A model generated the notes under the pieces. The model was not told the origin of the DNA and did no database searches. It was given only the letters and a program-made list of their open reading frames with translations. The translations under genes and the position numbers were made by a program. A DNA stretch of 6,716 bases. It comes from Alphaproteobacteria bacterium. GTDB lineage: Bacteria; Pseudomonadota; Alphaproteobacteria; CACIAM-22H2. This document shows positions 1 through 5,570 of the stretch, piece after piece; positions within the stretch are counted from its first letter, which is position 1, and each line of letters starts with the position of its first letter. Where the stretch lies: positions 1-6,716 of the forward strand of contig VGDA01000197.1 in the NCBI GenBank assembly GCA_016869915.1, in the 5' to 3' direction.

Positions 1-960
1 GTCGTCATCGCCGAGGCGACCGGCGTCGCGCCGGAGGGACGCATCACCCATGGCTGCACCGGCCTGTGGCATGACGGGCAGGAGCGCGCCTGGGCCGAGC
101 TGGTGCGCGACATGAAGGCGGTCGGCCCCGGCCTCGTCGGCATCCAGCTCGCCCATGCCGGCCGCAAGGCCTCGTCGCAGCGCCCCTGGGAGGGCGGCGC
201 ACCGATCCCGGCGGGCGCGGTCGAGAAGCCCTGGCAGACGGTCTCGGCGACGGCGACGCCGCACGCCGATGGCTGGCACCGGCCCGAGCAGCTCGACGCC
301 GGCGCCATCAAGGCGCTGGCCGACGCCTTCGCCGCCAGCGCCTGGCGCGCGGCGCGCGCGGGCTTCGACGTCGTCGAGCTCCACGCCGCGCATGGCTACC
401 TGCTGCACCAGTTCTTCTCGCCTCTCTCCAACACCCGCACCGACGCCTATGGCGGCAGCCTCGAGAAGCGCATGCGCGCGCCGCTGGAGATCGCCGCCGC
501 GCTGCGCGGCGCCTGGCCGCGCGAGCGCGTGCTCGGCGCGCGCATCAGCGGCAGCGACTGGGCCGAGGGCGGGGCGACGCCGGACGACGCGGTCGTGCTG
601 GCGCGCGAGCTCAAGGCGCTGGGCTACGATTGGATCTGCGTGAGCTCGGGCGCGCTCGCGCAGTCGAAGGTGCAGGTCTCGCCCGGCTACCAGGTACCCT
701 TCGCGGCGAAGGTGAAGCGCGAGGCCGGCATCGTGACGCGCGCGGTCGGCATGATCGTCACGCCGCAGCAGGCCGAGGCGATCCTGCGCGCCGGCGACGC
801 CGACCAGATCGCGCTGGCCCGCGCCTTCATCGACGATCCGCGCTGGCCGTGGCGCGCCGCCGAGGCGCTCGGCGATCCCGCGCCGGTGCCGCCGCAATGC
901 CTGCGCGCTCGGCCCGCCACCTGGCCGGGTGCAGCGCTCTACAAGCAGGGCGCCGCGTAG
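1..960 (+). CDS. NADH:flavin oxidoreductase, Old Yellow Enzyme family (5' partial)
   Basis: This is an FMN-dependent ene-reductase of the Old Yellow Enzyme family, most like the YqjM/NamA type, which reduces activated C=C bonds using NAD(P)H in the cytoplasm. The frame is open from base 1, so the N-terminus lies outside the window; 319 residues are visible and about 45-50 are missing against a usual ~365. Visible landmarks are EATGVAPEGRIT (residues 5-16), the family motif QLAHAGRKAS (49-58), and HAAHGYL (128-134), whose two histidines bind the substrate oxygen in this family. SPLSNTRTDAYGGS (140-153) follows, and the late barrel strand ALARAFIDDPRW (271-282) comes near the C-terminus. The family's flavin-tuning N-terminal Cys/Thr is in the missing part, so the subclass cannot be settled. 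The TAG stop at 958-960 faces a convergent gene 24 bases away. The physiological substrate is unknown. The GTG at 103 is internal, not a start. Confidence 0.93.
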   Translation, partial: VVIAEATGVAPEGRITHGCTGLWHDGQERAWAELVRDMKAVGPGLVGIQLAHAGRKASSQRPWEGGAPIPAGAVEKPWQTVSATATPHADGWHRPEQLDAGAIKALADAFAASAWRAARAGFDVVELHAAHGYLLHQFFSPLSNTRTDAYGGSLEKRMRAPLEIAAALRGAWPRERVLGARISGSDWAEGGATPDDAVVLARELKALGYDWICVSSGALAQSKVQVSPGYQVPFAAKVKREAGIVTRAVGMIVTPQQAEAILRAGDADQIALARAFIDDPRWPWRAAEALGDPAPVPPQCLRARPATWPGAALYKQGAA

Positions 961-984
961 GGAATCCGGATCGGATTCTTCCGG
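961..984. terminator. Probable bidirectional terminator between convergent genes
   Basis: The whole gap between two convergent stop codons is 24 bases. It contains a perfect 7-bp stem, GAATCCG (962-968) and CGGATTC (972-978), around a GAT loop; a G-T pair (961/979) extends it to 8 bp. An alternative fold pairs CCGGA (966-970) with TCCGG (980-984). On the plus strand the stem is followed by TTCC, and on the minus strand by a purine-poor tail without a clear U tract. The position makes a shared terminator likely, but the classical U run is weak. Confidence 0.5.
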
Positions 985-2520
985 TCAGAGCACGGCGCGT
1001 CGCGCAGGCGGCGCGTCGGCACCGAAGAACGTCACCGGGACGGCGTCGAGCTGCAGATCGTGCATCGGCCAGAACCTGGTCTGCGTGTACGGGAAGAAAT
1101 GGAAGTCGTGCGTGGACATGCCGGGCGTGTCCACGACCAGCGGCACCGCGACGCCGGCGAAGCTGATCTTGAAGTGGTTGCCCGACTTGGCGACGACGAA
1201 ATCGTGCGCCGCGATGTCGATGCCCTGGCTGGTGAAGGCGGCGGGATCCTGCGTCATCCCGGCCGCCGTGGTGACGAGCACGGTCTGGCCGTCGCAATCG
1301 AGCACCGCGCACGGTCCGAGCGTGCTGCGCTGGCCGCCCTGGTAGGGCCCCTTCTGGACGAAGTCGCCGTCCGAGACGTGCAGCACGCGTCCGGCGATCG
1401 CCATCGGCGCGAAGCCCGGAGTGATGCCGCCGCCGAGCTCCAGCCGCACCGTGGCACCGATGCCGGCCGCGATCGCGCGCGCGGCGCTCGCCGGATCGGT
1501 GGCCGGATGCACGCCGCGCAGCGCGAGGCCGCGCTCGCGCAGACGGCGGAGGATGGCGGTCGAATCGCCCGGCGCGCCGGCCAGCACGCGGTCGCCCATG
1601 TCCGAGAGCACCAGCGGCAGCGACGGGTCGCGCGCCGCGACGCGGTCGAGGGCGCGGTCGATGCTCGCGAAATCGTCCTTGAAGCGTTCGCGCCACCGCC
1701 ACATCGCCTGCGCGATGGCCGCGACGCTGCGCTCGGCGAGTGCTGCATCGCCGTCGGCGATCGCGATGATCGCCTGCCCCATCTCGGGCACGTCGCGATA
1801 AGGATGCACGTTGAAGATCGAGACGTCGAGCAGCCGACCGGGCGCCGCGGCGATCGCCTCGCGGGCCATGCGGTGCAGCGTGGCGAGCGGCTCGTCGGTC
1901 GTCTCCCAGCCGCCGCGCGGCAGCATCGGCAGCTTGGCATAGGCGGTGACCGGCCGGATCCGGCCGTCGAGCATGGCGAGCGCGAGATCCGCGGCGTTCT
2001 CGCCCGCCTCGGCCGTGTCGGCATGCGGGTTGGTCTTGCACGCGGTGCAGATGTCGAGCGTGCGCAGGATCGCCGGCATGATGTGGCCGTGCAGGTCGAA
2101 GCCGACGCTGATCGGCACCGCGGGGCCGACCACCGCGCGCATCGCCTTGAGGATGTCGAGTTCGGCGCTGCCGCAGCCCTCGGCCGTCATCGCGCCGTGC
2201 AGTTCGAAGACGACCGCATCGAGCGGACCGGCCGCGCGCAGCGTCGCGACGATCTCGTCCCTGAAGCCGCGATAGACCTCGCCGGCGACCCGGCCGCCGG
2301 GACGCGCGCGCACCGCGAGCGTCGGCACCAGCTCGACGCCGGCCGCGTCCAGCCGGCGCAGCAGCCCGCCGAGCGTCGACGAGGCGTCGCGGTTGCGCAT
2401 GATCAGCTCGTCGCCGCGCTCGACCACGAAGTCGCTCGCCTCGGTCCGCGCGGGATTGAAGTCGTGGCTCTCCTGCCAGAGCTGGCCCACGGCGATCCGG
2501 CGTCGGCGTGTCGCCGTCAT
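985..2520 (-). CDS. M81 family metallopeptidase (MlrC-like)
   Basis: This is a 511-residue cytoplasmic zinc metallopeptidase of family M81, named after MlrC, which degrades linearised microcystin in Sphingomonas/Sphingopyxis. It has the family's full length: an N-terminal DUF1485-type domain (about 7-300) and the MlrC C-terminal domain (about 305-500). Candidate metal and active-site residues are Glu17 in WQESHDFNP, His108 in ELHGAM, Asp142 and His144 in GFDLHGH, and His167 in KTNPHAD. The spacing from His108 to Asp142-x-His144 to His167 fits my recollection of MlrC. The C-terminal half opens with the family signature DMGD...GAPGDST (307-321). There is no signal peptide or membrane segment. 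The start is the ATG at 2520, which overlaps the chrA stop as ATGA; a weak GGGAAG-like ribosome site lies about 6 bases upstream. It is the last gene of the chr operon. The true substrate is unknown, and microcystin is unlikely to be it. Confidence 0.93.
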   Translation of the reverse strand: MTATRRRRIAVGQLWQESHDFNPARTEASDFVVERGDELIMRNRDASSTLGGLLRRLDAAGVELVPTLAVRARPGGRVAGEVYRGFRDEIVATLRAAGPLDAVVFELHGAMTAEGCGSAELDILKAMRAVVGPAVPISVGFDLHGHIMPAILRTLDICTACKTNPHADTAEAGENAADLALAMLDGRIRPVTAYAKLPMLPRGGWETTDEPLATLHRMAREAIAAAPGRLLDVSIFNVHPYRDVPEMGQAIIAIADGDAALAERSVAAIAQAMWRWRERFKDDFASIDRALDRVAARDPSLPLVLSDMGDRVLAGAPGDSTAILRRLRERGLALRGVHPATDPASAARAIAAGIGATVRLELGGGITPGFAPMAIAGRVLHVSDGDFVQKGPYQGGQRSTLGPCAVLDCDGQTVLVTTAAGMTQDPAAFTSQGIDIAAHDFVVAKSGNHFKISFAGVAVPLVVDTPGMSTHDFHFFPYTQTRFWPMHDLQLDAVPVTFFGADAPPARRAVL

Positions 2521-3842
2521 GCGAGGCTTCCCGAGAGCGCGGCGCGCGCCAGGCCGAAGACGATCCCGGCAAGTACGAGCCAGTGGATGGCGAGGTTCCA
2601 GCGGATCAGCGCGGCGAGCGCCGCCGCCGCGGCGAGCAGCGCCACCCAGTCGACGCCGCGACCCGCGGGGATCAGGACGGCGCCAGCCAGGAAGACGGCG
2701 AGGTTGAGGATCACCCCGACCACGGCGGCGGTGATCGCCGCGAGCGCGGCGCCGATCCGCGCATCGGCGTGCAGCCTCTCGATGTAGGGTGCGCCGAGCA
2801 GCACCATCGCGAAGCTCGGCAGGAAGGTGCACCAGGTCGTCAGCGCCGCGCCGACGCTCGCCGCAAGCAGCCGGCCGCCTTCGGGCGCGGCGTTCCAGGC
2901 CGCGAAGAAGCCCACGTATTGGAGCACCAGGATCAGCGGTCCCGGCGTCGTCTCGGCGAGCGCCATGCCGTCGAGCATCTCGCCCGCGGTCAGCCAGCCA
3001 TAGCCGCGCACCGCCTCGTCGGCGACGTAGGGCAGCACGGCATAGGCGCCGCCGAAGGTCACGAAGGCGGCCTTGGTGAAGAGCTGCGCGATGTCGGCGA
3101 AGGGCGCGGTGCCGAAGGTCGCGAGCACCACGGCGACCGGCAGCGCCAGCATTGCGAGATAGATCGCCGTGACGATCGCGACGCGCGACCAGAAGGGTGG
3201 GGCCGGCGCCTCGCTGTCGCCTGCGACGGCCGCGCCACCGTGACCCGAGGCGGCGAAGGCGGTGCTGCCGGCCATCGCGGCGAGGAAGCCGACGGCACCC
3301 GCGGCGAGCACGATCCACGGGAAGTCGATGCGCAGGAAATGGATCCCGACGAAGGCGGCGACCGCGAGCGCCACCGCCTCGCGGCCCTTCAAGGCGCGGC
3401 GCCCGATGCGCCAGACCGCATGCGCGATCACCGCGATGACGACCGGCTTGAGCCCGTCGAGCACGGCGGCGACCGTGGGCATGCCGCGCCCGGCGGCGGC
3501 GATCCAGGAGAGCAGCAGCAGCAGGAGCGCGCCGGGCAGCACGAACAGGCCGCCGGCGGCGATGCCGCCCTTCAGCCCGTGCAGTCGCCAGCCGACATAG
3601 GTCGCGAGCTGCTGCGCCTCCGGCCCCGGCAGCAGCGTGCAGAAATTGAGGCCGCGCAGGAAGGCGCCCTGATCGATCCAGCGCCGCCGATCGACCAGTT
3701 CGGTCTGCATCATCGCGATCTGGCCGGCCGGCCCGCCGAAGCTGATGCAGCCGAGCTTCAGCCAGAAACGCAGCGCCTCGCGGAAGCTCGGCTTCGGCGC
3801 GCCGGTATCGAGGATGTCGGCATAGGGCATCGCGCGGCTCAT
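2517..3842 (-). CDS. chrA: Chromate transporter ChrA (CHR superfamily, two-domain)
   Basis: This is an inner-membrane efflux protein of the CHR family, which exports chromate by proton-coupled transport. At 441 residues it is the long type, with two homologous halves. The N-half carries FGGPAGQIAMM (35-45) and LLPGPEAQQLATYVGW (70-85). The C-half carries the matching TFGGAYAVLPYV (262-273) and AETTPGPLILVLQYVGF (296-312). Both halves are rich in hydrophobic segments, e.g. about 96-116, 176-190, 221-242, 326-350, 364-390 and 397-412, with a hydrophilic Gly/Ala-rich linker near 197-217. The ATG at 3842 overlaps the upstream stop as ATGA and lacks a clear Shine-Dalgarno, which points to coupled translation. 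A second in-frame ATG at 3830 (protein starting MPYAD) is possible. The adjacent ChrB-domain protein supports chromate as the substrate. Some family members are suspected of handling sulfate, which sequence cannot exclude. Confidence 0.95.
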   Translation of the reverse strand: MSRAMPYADILDTGAPKPSFREALRFWLKLGCISFGGPAGQIAMMQTELVDRRRWIDQGAFLRGLNFCTLLPGPEAQQLATYVGWRLHGLKGGIAAGGLFVLPGALLLLLLSWIAAAGRGMPTVAAVLDGLKPVVIAVIAHAVWRIGRRALKGREAVALAVAAFVGIHFLRIDFPWIVLAAGAVGFLAAMAGSTAFAASGHGGAAVAGDSEAPAPPFWSRVAIVTAIYLAMLALPVAVVLATFGTAPFADIAQLFTKAAFVTFGGAYAVLPYVADEAVRGYGWLTAGEMLDGMALAETTPGPLILVLQYVGFFAAWNAAPEGGRLLAASVGAALTTWCTFLPSFAMVLLGAPYIERLHADARIGAALAAITAAVVGVILNLAVFLAGAVLIPAGRGVDWVALLAAAAALAALIRWNLAIHWLVLAGIVFGLARAALSGSLA

Positions 3843-4624
3843 GACGTGGGAGTCCCGGCCTGCTGCGCTTGCGTCTGCGCGCAGCACCAGCCGTATAGCG
3901 CATCGTACACGACCATGCCGTGACGCAGTGTCTCGTGGTCGTCGTGGAACAGGGAGCCGAGGCCCGTGGAGATCGCGAGCAATCCGGCGGATTCGGGCGC
4001 GAGGTCGAGCCGGTTCGTGTCGGCACCGCGCACGATCCGCGCGAGACGTGCCATCGCCGCGTCGTCGATGCGGTAGGCCGAGACGAAGGCGTCGAAGCTG
4101 CACGCCTCGCCATGATGGCCCAGATCCGCGCCGGGGACGTCGAAGGGAACCGCGCCGAGCCGCTCGGCCTCGTCGCGCACCCGCTTTGCGGGCGCGAAGT
4201 GGAACGTGGCGTTGCGGTCGATGAAGCGCGCGATCAGCCACGGGCAGGCGATGCGGTCGATCCTGGGACGCGCGCGTGTGATCCAGCGCGTGCCGTCGAC
4301 GGTCCTCGCCGTCGTCGCGCCGCCGGCGGCCTCCCACGCCGCGATGCCGCCTTCCAGGAAGCGCACGCGCAGGTCTGATCGCCCGAGCGCGTCGGCCGCA
4401 CCCTGGCTGACGTGATGGCCATGGACGCAGTAGACGACGACGTCGCGTGCGGGATCGAGCGCGGCGGCCCAATCCGCCACCTGGACCGGGTCGCGCCACA
4501 CCGCGTTGGCGACGACGCGCGGCGCCGCGGCCGCGACGTGGCGCCGACGCACGTCGACCAGTTGGGGCGGCGACCCCGATGAGAGCAGGTGCTGGAGTTC
4601 GAAGACGGAAATCGAGACGGCCAT
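3839..4624 (-). CDS. Rhodanese-ChrB fusion: sulfurtransferase/chromate resistance protein
   Basis: This is a 261-residue cytoplasmic protein joining a rhodanese domain (about 4-104) to a ChrB C-terminal domain (about 118-247). In the rhodanese part, LVDVRR (22-27) is followed by the active loop CVHGHHVSQ, with Cys66 as the persulfide-carrying residue, and then FLEGGIAAW (89-97). The ChrB part shows RIDRIACPWLIARFID (121-136), HFAPAKR (142-148), HHGEACSFDAF (170-180), DTNRLDLAPES (202-212) and FHDDHETLRHG (226-236). Classical ChrB proteins have an N-terminal DNA-binding segment and act as chromate-responsive regulators; here a rhodanese replaces it, so a redox, thiol or sensing role is more likely than direct DNA binding (inference). 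The ATG at 4624 is preferred because GGGGAGG lies 6 bases upstream. An in-frame TTG at 4750 would add 42 non-conserved residues. It is the first gene of the three-gene operon, and its stop overlaps the chrA start. Confidence 0.92.
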   Translation of the reverse strand: MAVSISVFELQHLLSSGSPPQLVDVRRRHVAAAAPRVVANAVWRDPVQVADWAAALDPARDVVVYCVHGHHVSQGAADALGRSDLRVRFLEGGIAAWEAAGGATTARTVDGTRWITRARPRIDRIACPWLIARFIDRNATFHFAPAKRVRDEAERLGAVPFDVPGADLGHHGEACSFDAFVSAYRIDDAAMARLARIVRGADTNRLDLAPESAGLLAISTGLGSLFHDDHETLRHGMVVYDALYGWCCAQTQAQQAGTPTS

Positions 4625-4787
4625 GACGGACCTCCCCGGTTGAAGCCGAGAAGGCAGCGCTTGGACGATCGCTCGTCTTGGAAGGAAGCGGGGCGACTGC
4701 CCGTGGCCCCGCAGGTCGTCACTCTGGTCCGCGCGCGCGCACTGCGTCAAGCGTGGGCGCGTGGCGGCAGTCTCCTCGTCGTCGCAT
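4625..4787 (-). promoter_or_regulatory. Presumed promoter and leader region of the chr operon
   Basis: This stretch lies immediately upstream of the rhodanese-ChrB gene and has no convincing coding content. On the minus strand it holds a good -35-like TTGACG (4745-4750), but the hexamer 17 bases further on is CCAGAG, a poor -10, so the promoter call is weak. Between it and the gene is an inverted repeat, GCGGGGC/GCCCCGC (4688-4694 and 4706-4712, 11-base spacer), which could be an operator or a leader hairpin. At this GC content a 7-bp GC stem could also be chance. An operon promoter must exist somewhere here unless greA read-through drives the operon. Confidence 0.35.
4631..4637 (-). promoter_or_regulatory. 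Strong ribosome binding site of the chr operon
   Basis: Read on the minus strand, GGGGAGG lies 6 bases before the ATG at 4624. It is the only strong Shine-Dalgarno in the three-gene operon and fixes the start of the rhodanese-ChrB gene against the upstream TTG alternative. The two downstream genes start within ATGA overlaps, so ribosome loading probably occurs mainly here. Confidence 0.7.
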
Positions 4788-4840
4788 CCGTCCCCCTCGA
4801 AGAGGGGGACGGAGCGCGCGGAGCGCGCTCAGGGGGAGAG
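4788..4840. repeat. Palindromic intergenic repeat, copy A (two hairpins plus G tail)
   Basis: This is a 53-base modular element. Hairpin 1 is a perfect 11-bp stem, CCGTCCCCCTC (4788-4798) with GAGGGGGACGG (4802-4812), around a GAA loop. Hairpin 2 is a perfect 8-bp stem, GAGCGCGC (4812-4819) with GCGCGCTC (4823-4830), around GGA. A purine tail AGGGGGAGAG (4831-4840) closes it. The 7-mer AGGGGGA occurs in both the hairpin 1 right arm and the tail, so either could pair with TCCCCCT at 4791-4797. An inverted, diverged copy lies 57 bases to the right. I recall similar C/G-tract palindromes between genes in many alphaproteobacterial genomes, but I cannot name a family. Confidence 0.8.
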
Positions 4841-4897
4841 CCACGGCGACGTGCGTCGCACTGCTGTAAGGATCGGCTCGCCGAGATCGACTATCGA

Positions 4898-4946
4898 CTC
4901 TCCCCCTGGCCGCTTCGCGGCCTGTCCACCTCTTCGAGGGGGACGG
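4898..4946. repeat. Palindromic intergenic repeat, copy B (inverted relative to copy A)
   Basis: This is a 49-base element with copy A's modules in reverse order. The tail CTCTCCCCCT (4898-4907) is followed by a perfect 6-bp hairpin GGCCGC/GCGGCC (4908-4913, 4917-4922) around TTC. Hairpin 1 then pairs GTCCACCTC (4924-4932) with GAGGGGGAC (4936-4944), with one mismatch at the A. Compared with copy A, the tail and hairpin 1 are nearly identical, while hairpin 2 has a different sequence and length yet still pairs perfectly. As an inverted pair, the copies could also pair with each other across the 57-base spacer. Confidence 0.78.
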
Positions 4947-4973
4947 TTGGAGGAGCGCCCCATGCGATCGCCC

Positions 4974-4998
4974 GGGGGAGGGTCGGGGTGGGGTAGGG
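4974..4998 (+). other. G-quadruplex-like G tract
   Basis: Five G runs of 5, 3, 4, 4 and 3 bases (starting at 4974, 4980, 4985, 4990 and 4996) are separated by loops of only 1-2 bases (A, TC, T, TA). This satisfies the usual G3+ short-loop quadruplex pattern on the plus strand. It lies about 45 bases past the greA stop, on the template strand for the leftward genes, next to repeat copy B. It may be part of the same mobile repeat rather than a site selected for quadruplex formation. Confidence 0.5.
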
Positions 4999-5013
4999 AG
5001 CGGCAGAGGGAAT

Positions 5014-5040
5014 AGCGCCGCGCGCCGGGGCGCGCGCGCT
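5014..5040 (-). terminator. GC hairpin after greA, possible terminator
   Basis: Four bases past the greA stop, AGCGCCGCGCGCC (5014-5026) pairs with GGCGCGCGCGCT (5029-5040) over 12 bp with a single bulged C; the loop would be GG or slightly larger if the closing pair opens. The stem is very stable and the position suits a terminator for leftward carB-greA transcription. The downstream minus-strand tail begins ATTCCCTCT and has no proper U tract, so termination may be partial or the hairpin may protect the 3' end. Confidence 0.45.
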
Positions 5041-5044
5041 GCGA

Positions 5045-5518
5045 TCAGCCGAACTTGACCTTCACGACCTCGTAGACCTTCGAGCCCTTCGGCGTGACGA
5101 CTTCGACGCTGTCGCCCTTCTGCTTGCCGATGAGGGCGCGGGCGAGCGGCGAGGTGATGGCCAGCAGGCCGCGGTCGATGTCGGCCTCTTCCTGGCCGAC
5201 GAGCTGGTAGGTGTTCTCCTCGTCGGTGTCCTCGTCGGCGAGGGTCACCTTGGCGCCGAACTTGATCATGCCGCCCGAGAGCAGCGTCACGTCGATCACG
5301 TCGGCGCGCGCGAGCTTGTCTTCCAGCTCGGCGATCTGGCCCTCGATCAGCGACTGGCGCTCGCGTGCCGCGTGATACTCGGCGTTCTCCGAGAGGTCGC
5401 CATGCTCGCGCGCCTCCGCGATCGCGCGGATGATCGCGGGCCGCTCCTGGCTCTTGAGCATCTTGAGCTTGGCTTCAAGGCGGGCATAGCCCTCCTTGGT
5501 CATCGGTATCTTGTCCAT
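5045..5518 (-). CDS. greA: Transcription elongation factor GreA
   Basis: GreA enters the secondary channel of backtracked RNA polymerase and stimulates cleavage of the nascent RNA 3' end, releasing stalled complexes. The 157-residue length is the family norm. The N-terminal coiled coil (about 8-75) carries the tip motif GDLSENAEYHAA (40-51). Asp41 and Glu44 match the acidic tip residues that hold the catalytic magnesium in E. coli, with identical numbering. The C-terminal FKBP-like domain (about 80-157) contains FGAKVTLADED, TSPLARALIGKQKGD (122-136) and ends with VYEVVKVKFG. The ATG at 5518 is chosen because the AGAAGG ribosome site lies 8 bases upstream. An adjacent GTG at 5521 would add one residue. 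It sits 52 bases downstream of carB on the same strand, a common arrangement in alphaproteobacteria, so co-transcription is likely. Confidence 0.97.
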   Translation of the reverse strand: MDKIPMTKEGYARLEAKLKMLKSQERPAIIRAIAEAREHGDLSENAEYHAARERQSLIEGQIAELEDKLARADVIDVTLLSGGMIKFGAKVTLADEDTDEENTYQLVGQEEADIDRGLLAITSPLARALIGKQKGDSVEVVTPKGSKVYEVVKVKFG

Positions 5519-5570
5519 CACCGCAACCTTCTCGCGCGCATCGCCGGCGCGTCAAGGGTCGCCGGCGGCC
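5519..5570 (-). other. carB-greA spacer with a repeated CGCCGGCG palindrome
   Basis: The 52-base gap contains CGCCGGCG twice (5542-5549 and 5560-5567), each inside a 9-base direct repeat TCGCCGGCG. Because the octamer is self-complementary, the two copies can also form an 8-bp stem around a 10-base loop. On the minus strand a TTGACG hexamer (5550-5555) lies in that loop, without a convincing -10 behind it. The hairpin could be a processing or partial attenuation site that lowers greA read-through from carB, or could be chance at this GC content. The greA ribosome site AGAAGG follows. Confidence 0.3.

Noticed and set aside
103..105. GTG as a start of the flavin oxidoreductase.
   Set aside because: Clear family sequence (EATGVAPEGRIT and following) continues upstream in frame to base 1, so the gene is truncated by the window edge.
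1060..2787. 575-codon plus-strand open frame opposite the M81 gene.
   Set aside because: It is antisense to a clear M81 gene, rich in Arg/His/Ala/Asp with no recognisable domain; such shadows are expected at this GC content.
2508..3923. 471-codon plus-strand open frame opposite chrA.
   Set aside because: Its composition (Arg, Glu, Gln, His, Gly) is typical of the complement of a membrane-protein gene, with no domain and no ribosome site seen.
2521..4113. The M81 frame stays open far upstream of its ATG, giving a 1042-codon open frame.
   Set aside because: The upstream part is Arg/Ala-rich low-complexity translation lying over chrA and the rhodanese-ChrB gene in another frame. Homology begins at the ATG at 2520.
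4625..4750. 42-residue N-terminal extension of the rhodanese-ChrB protein from a TTG at 4750.
   Set aside because: The extension is not rhodanese-like, and a strong ribosome site sits just before the ATG at 4624. The TTGACG there is better read as a possible -35 element.
4788..4840. Repeat copy A as a rho-independent terminator.
   Set aside because: Neither strand has a U run after either hairpin, and the inverted second copy with conserved tail fits an interspersed repeat better.
4589..4996. 135-codon plus-strand open frame across the intergenic spacer.
   Set aside because: It runs through both repeats and the G tract and has no recognisable sequence, so it is non-coding by appearance.
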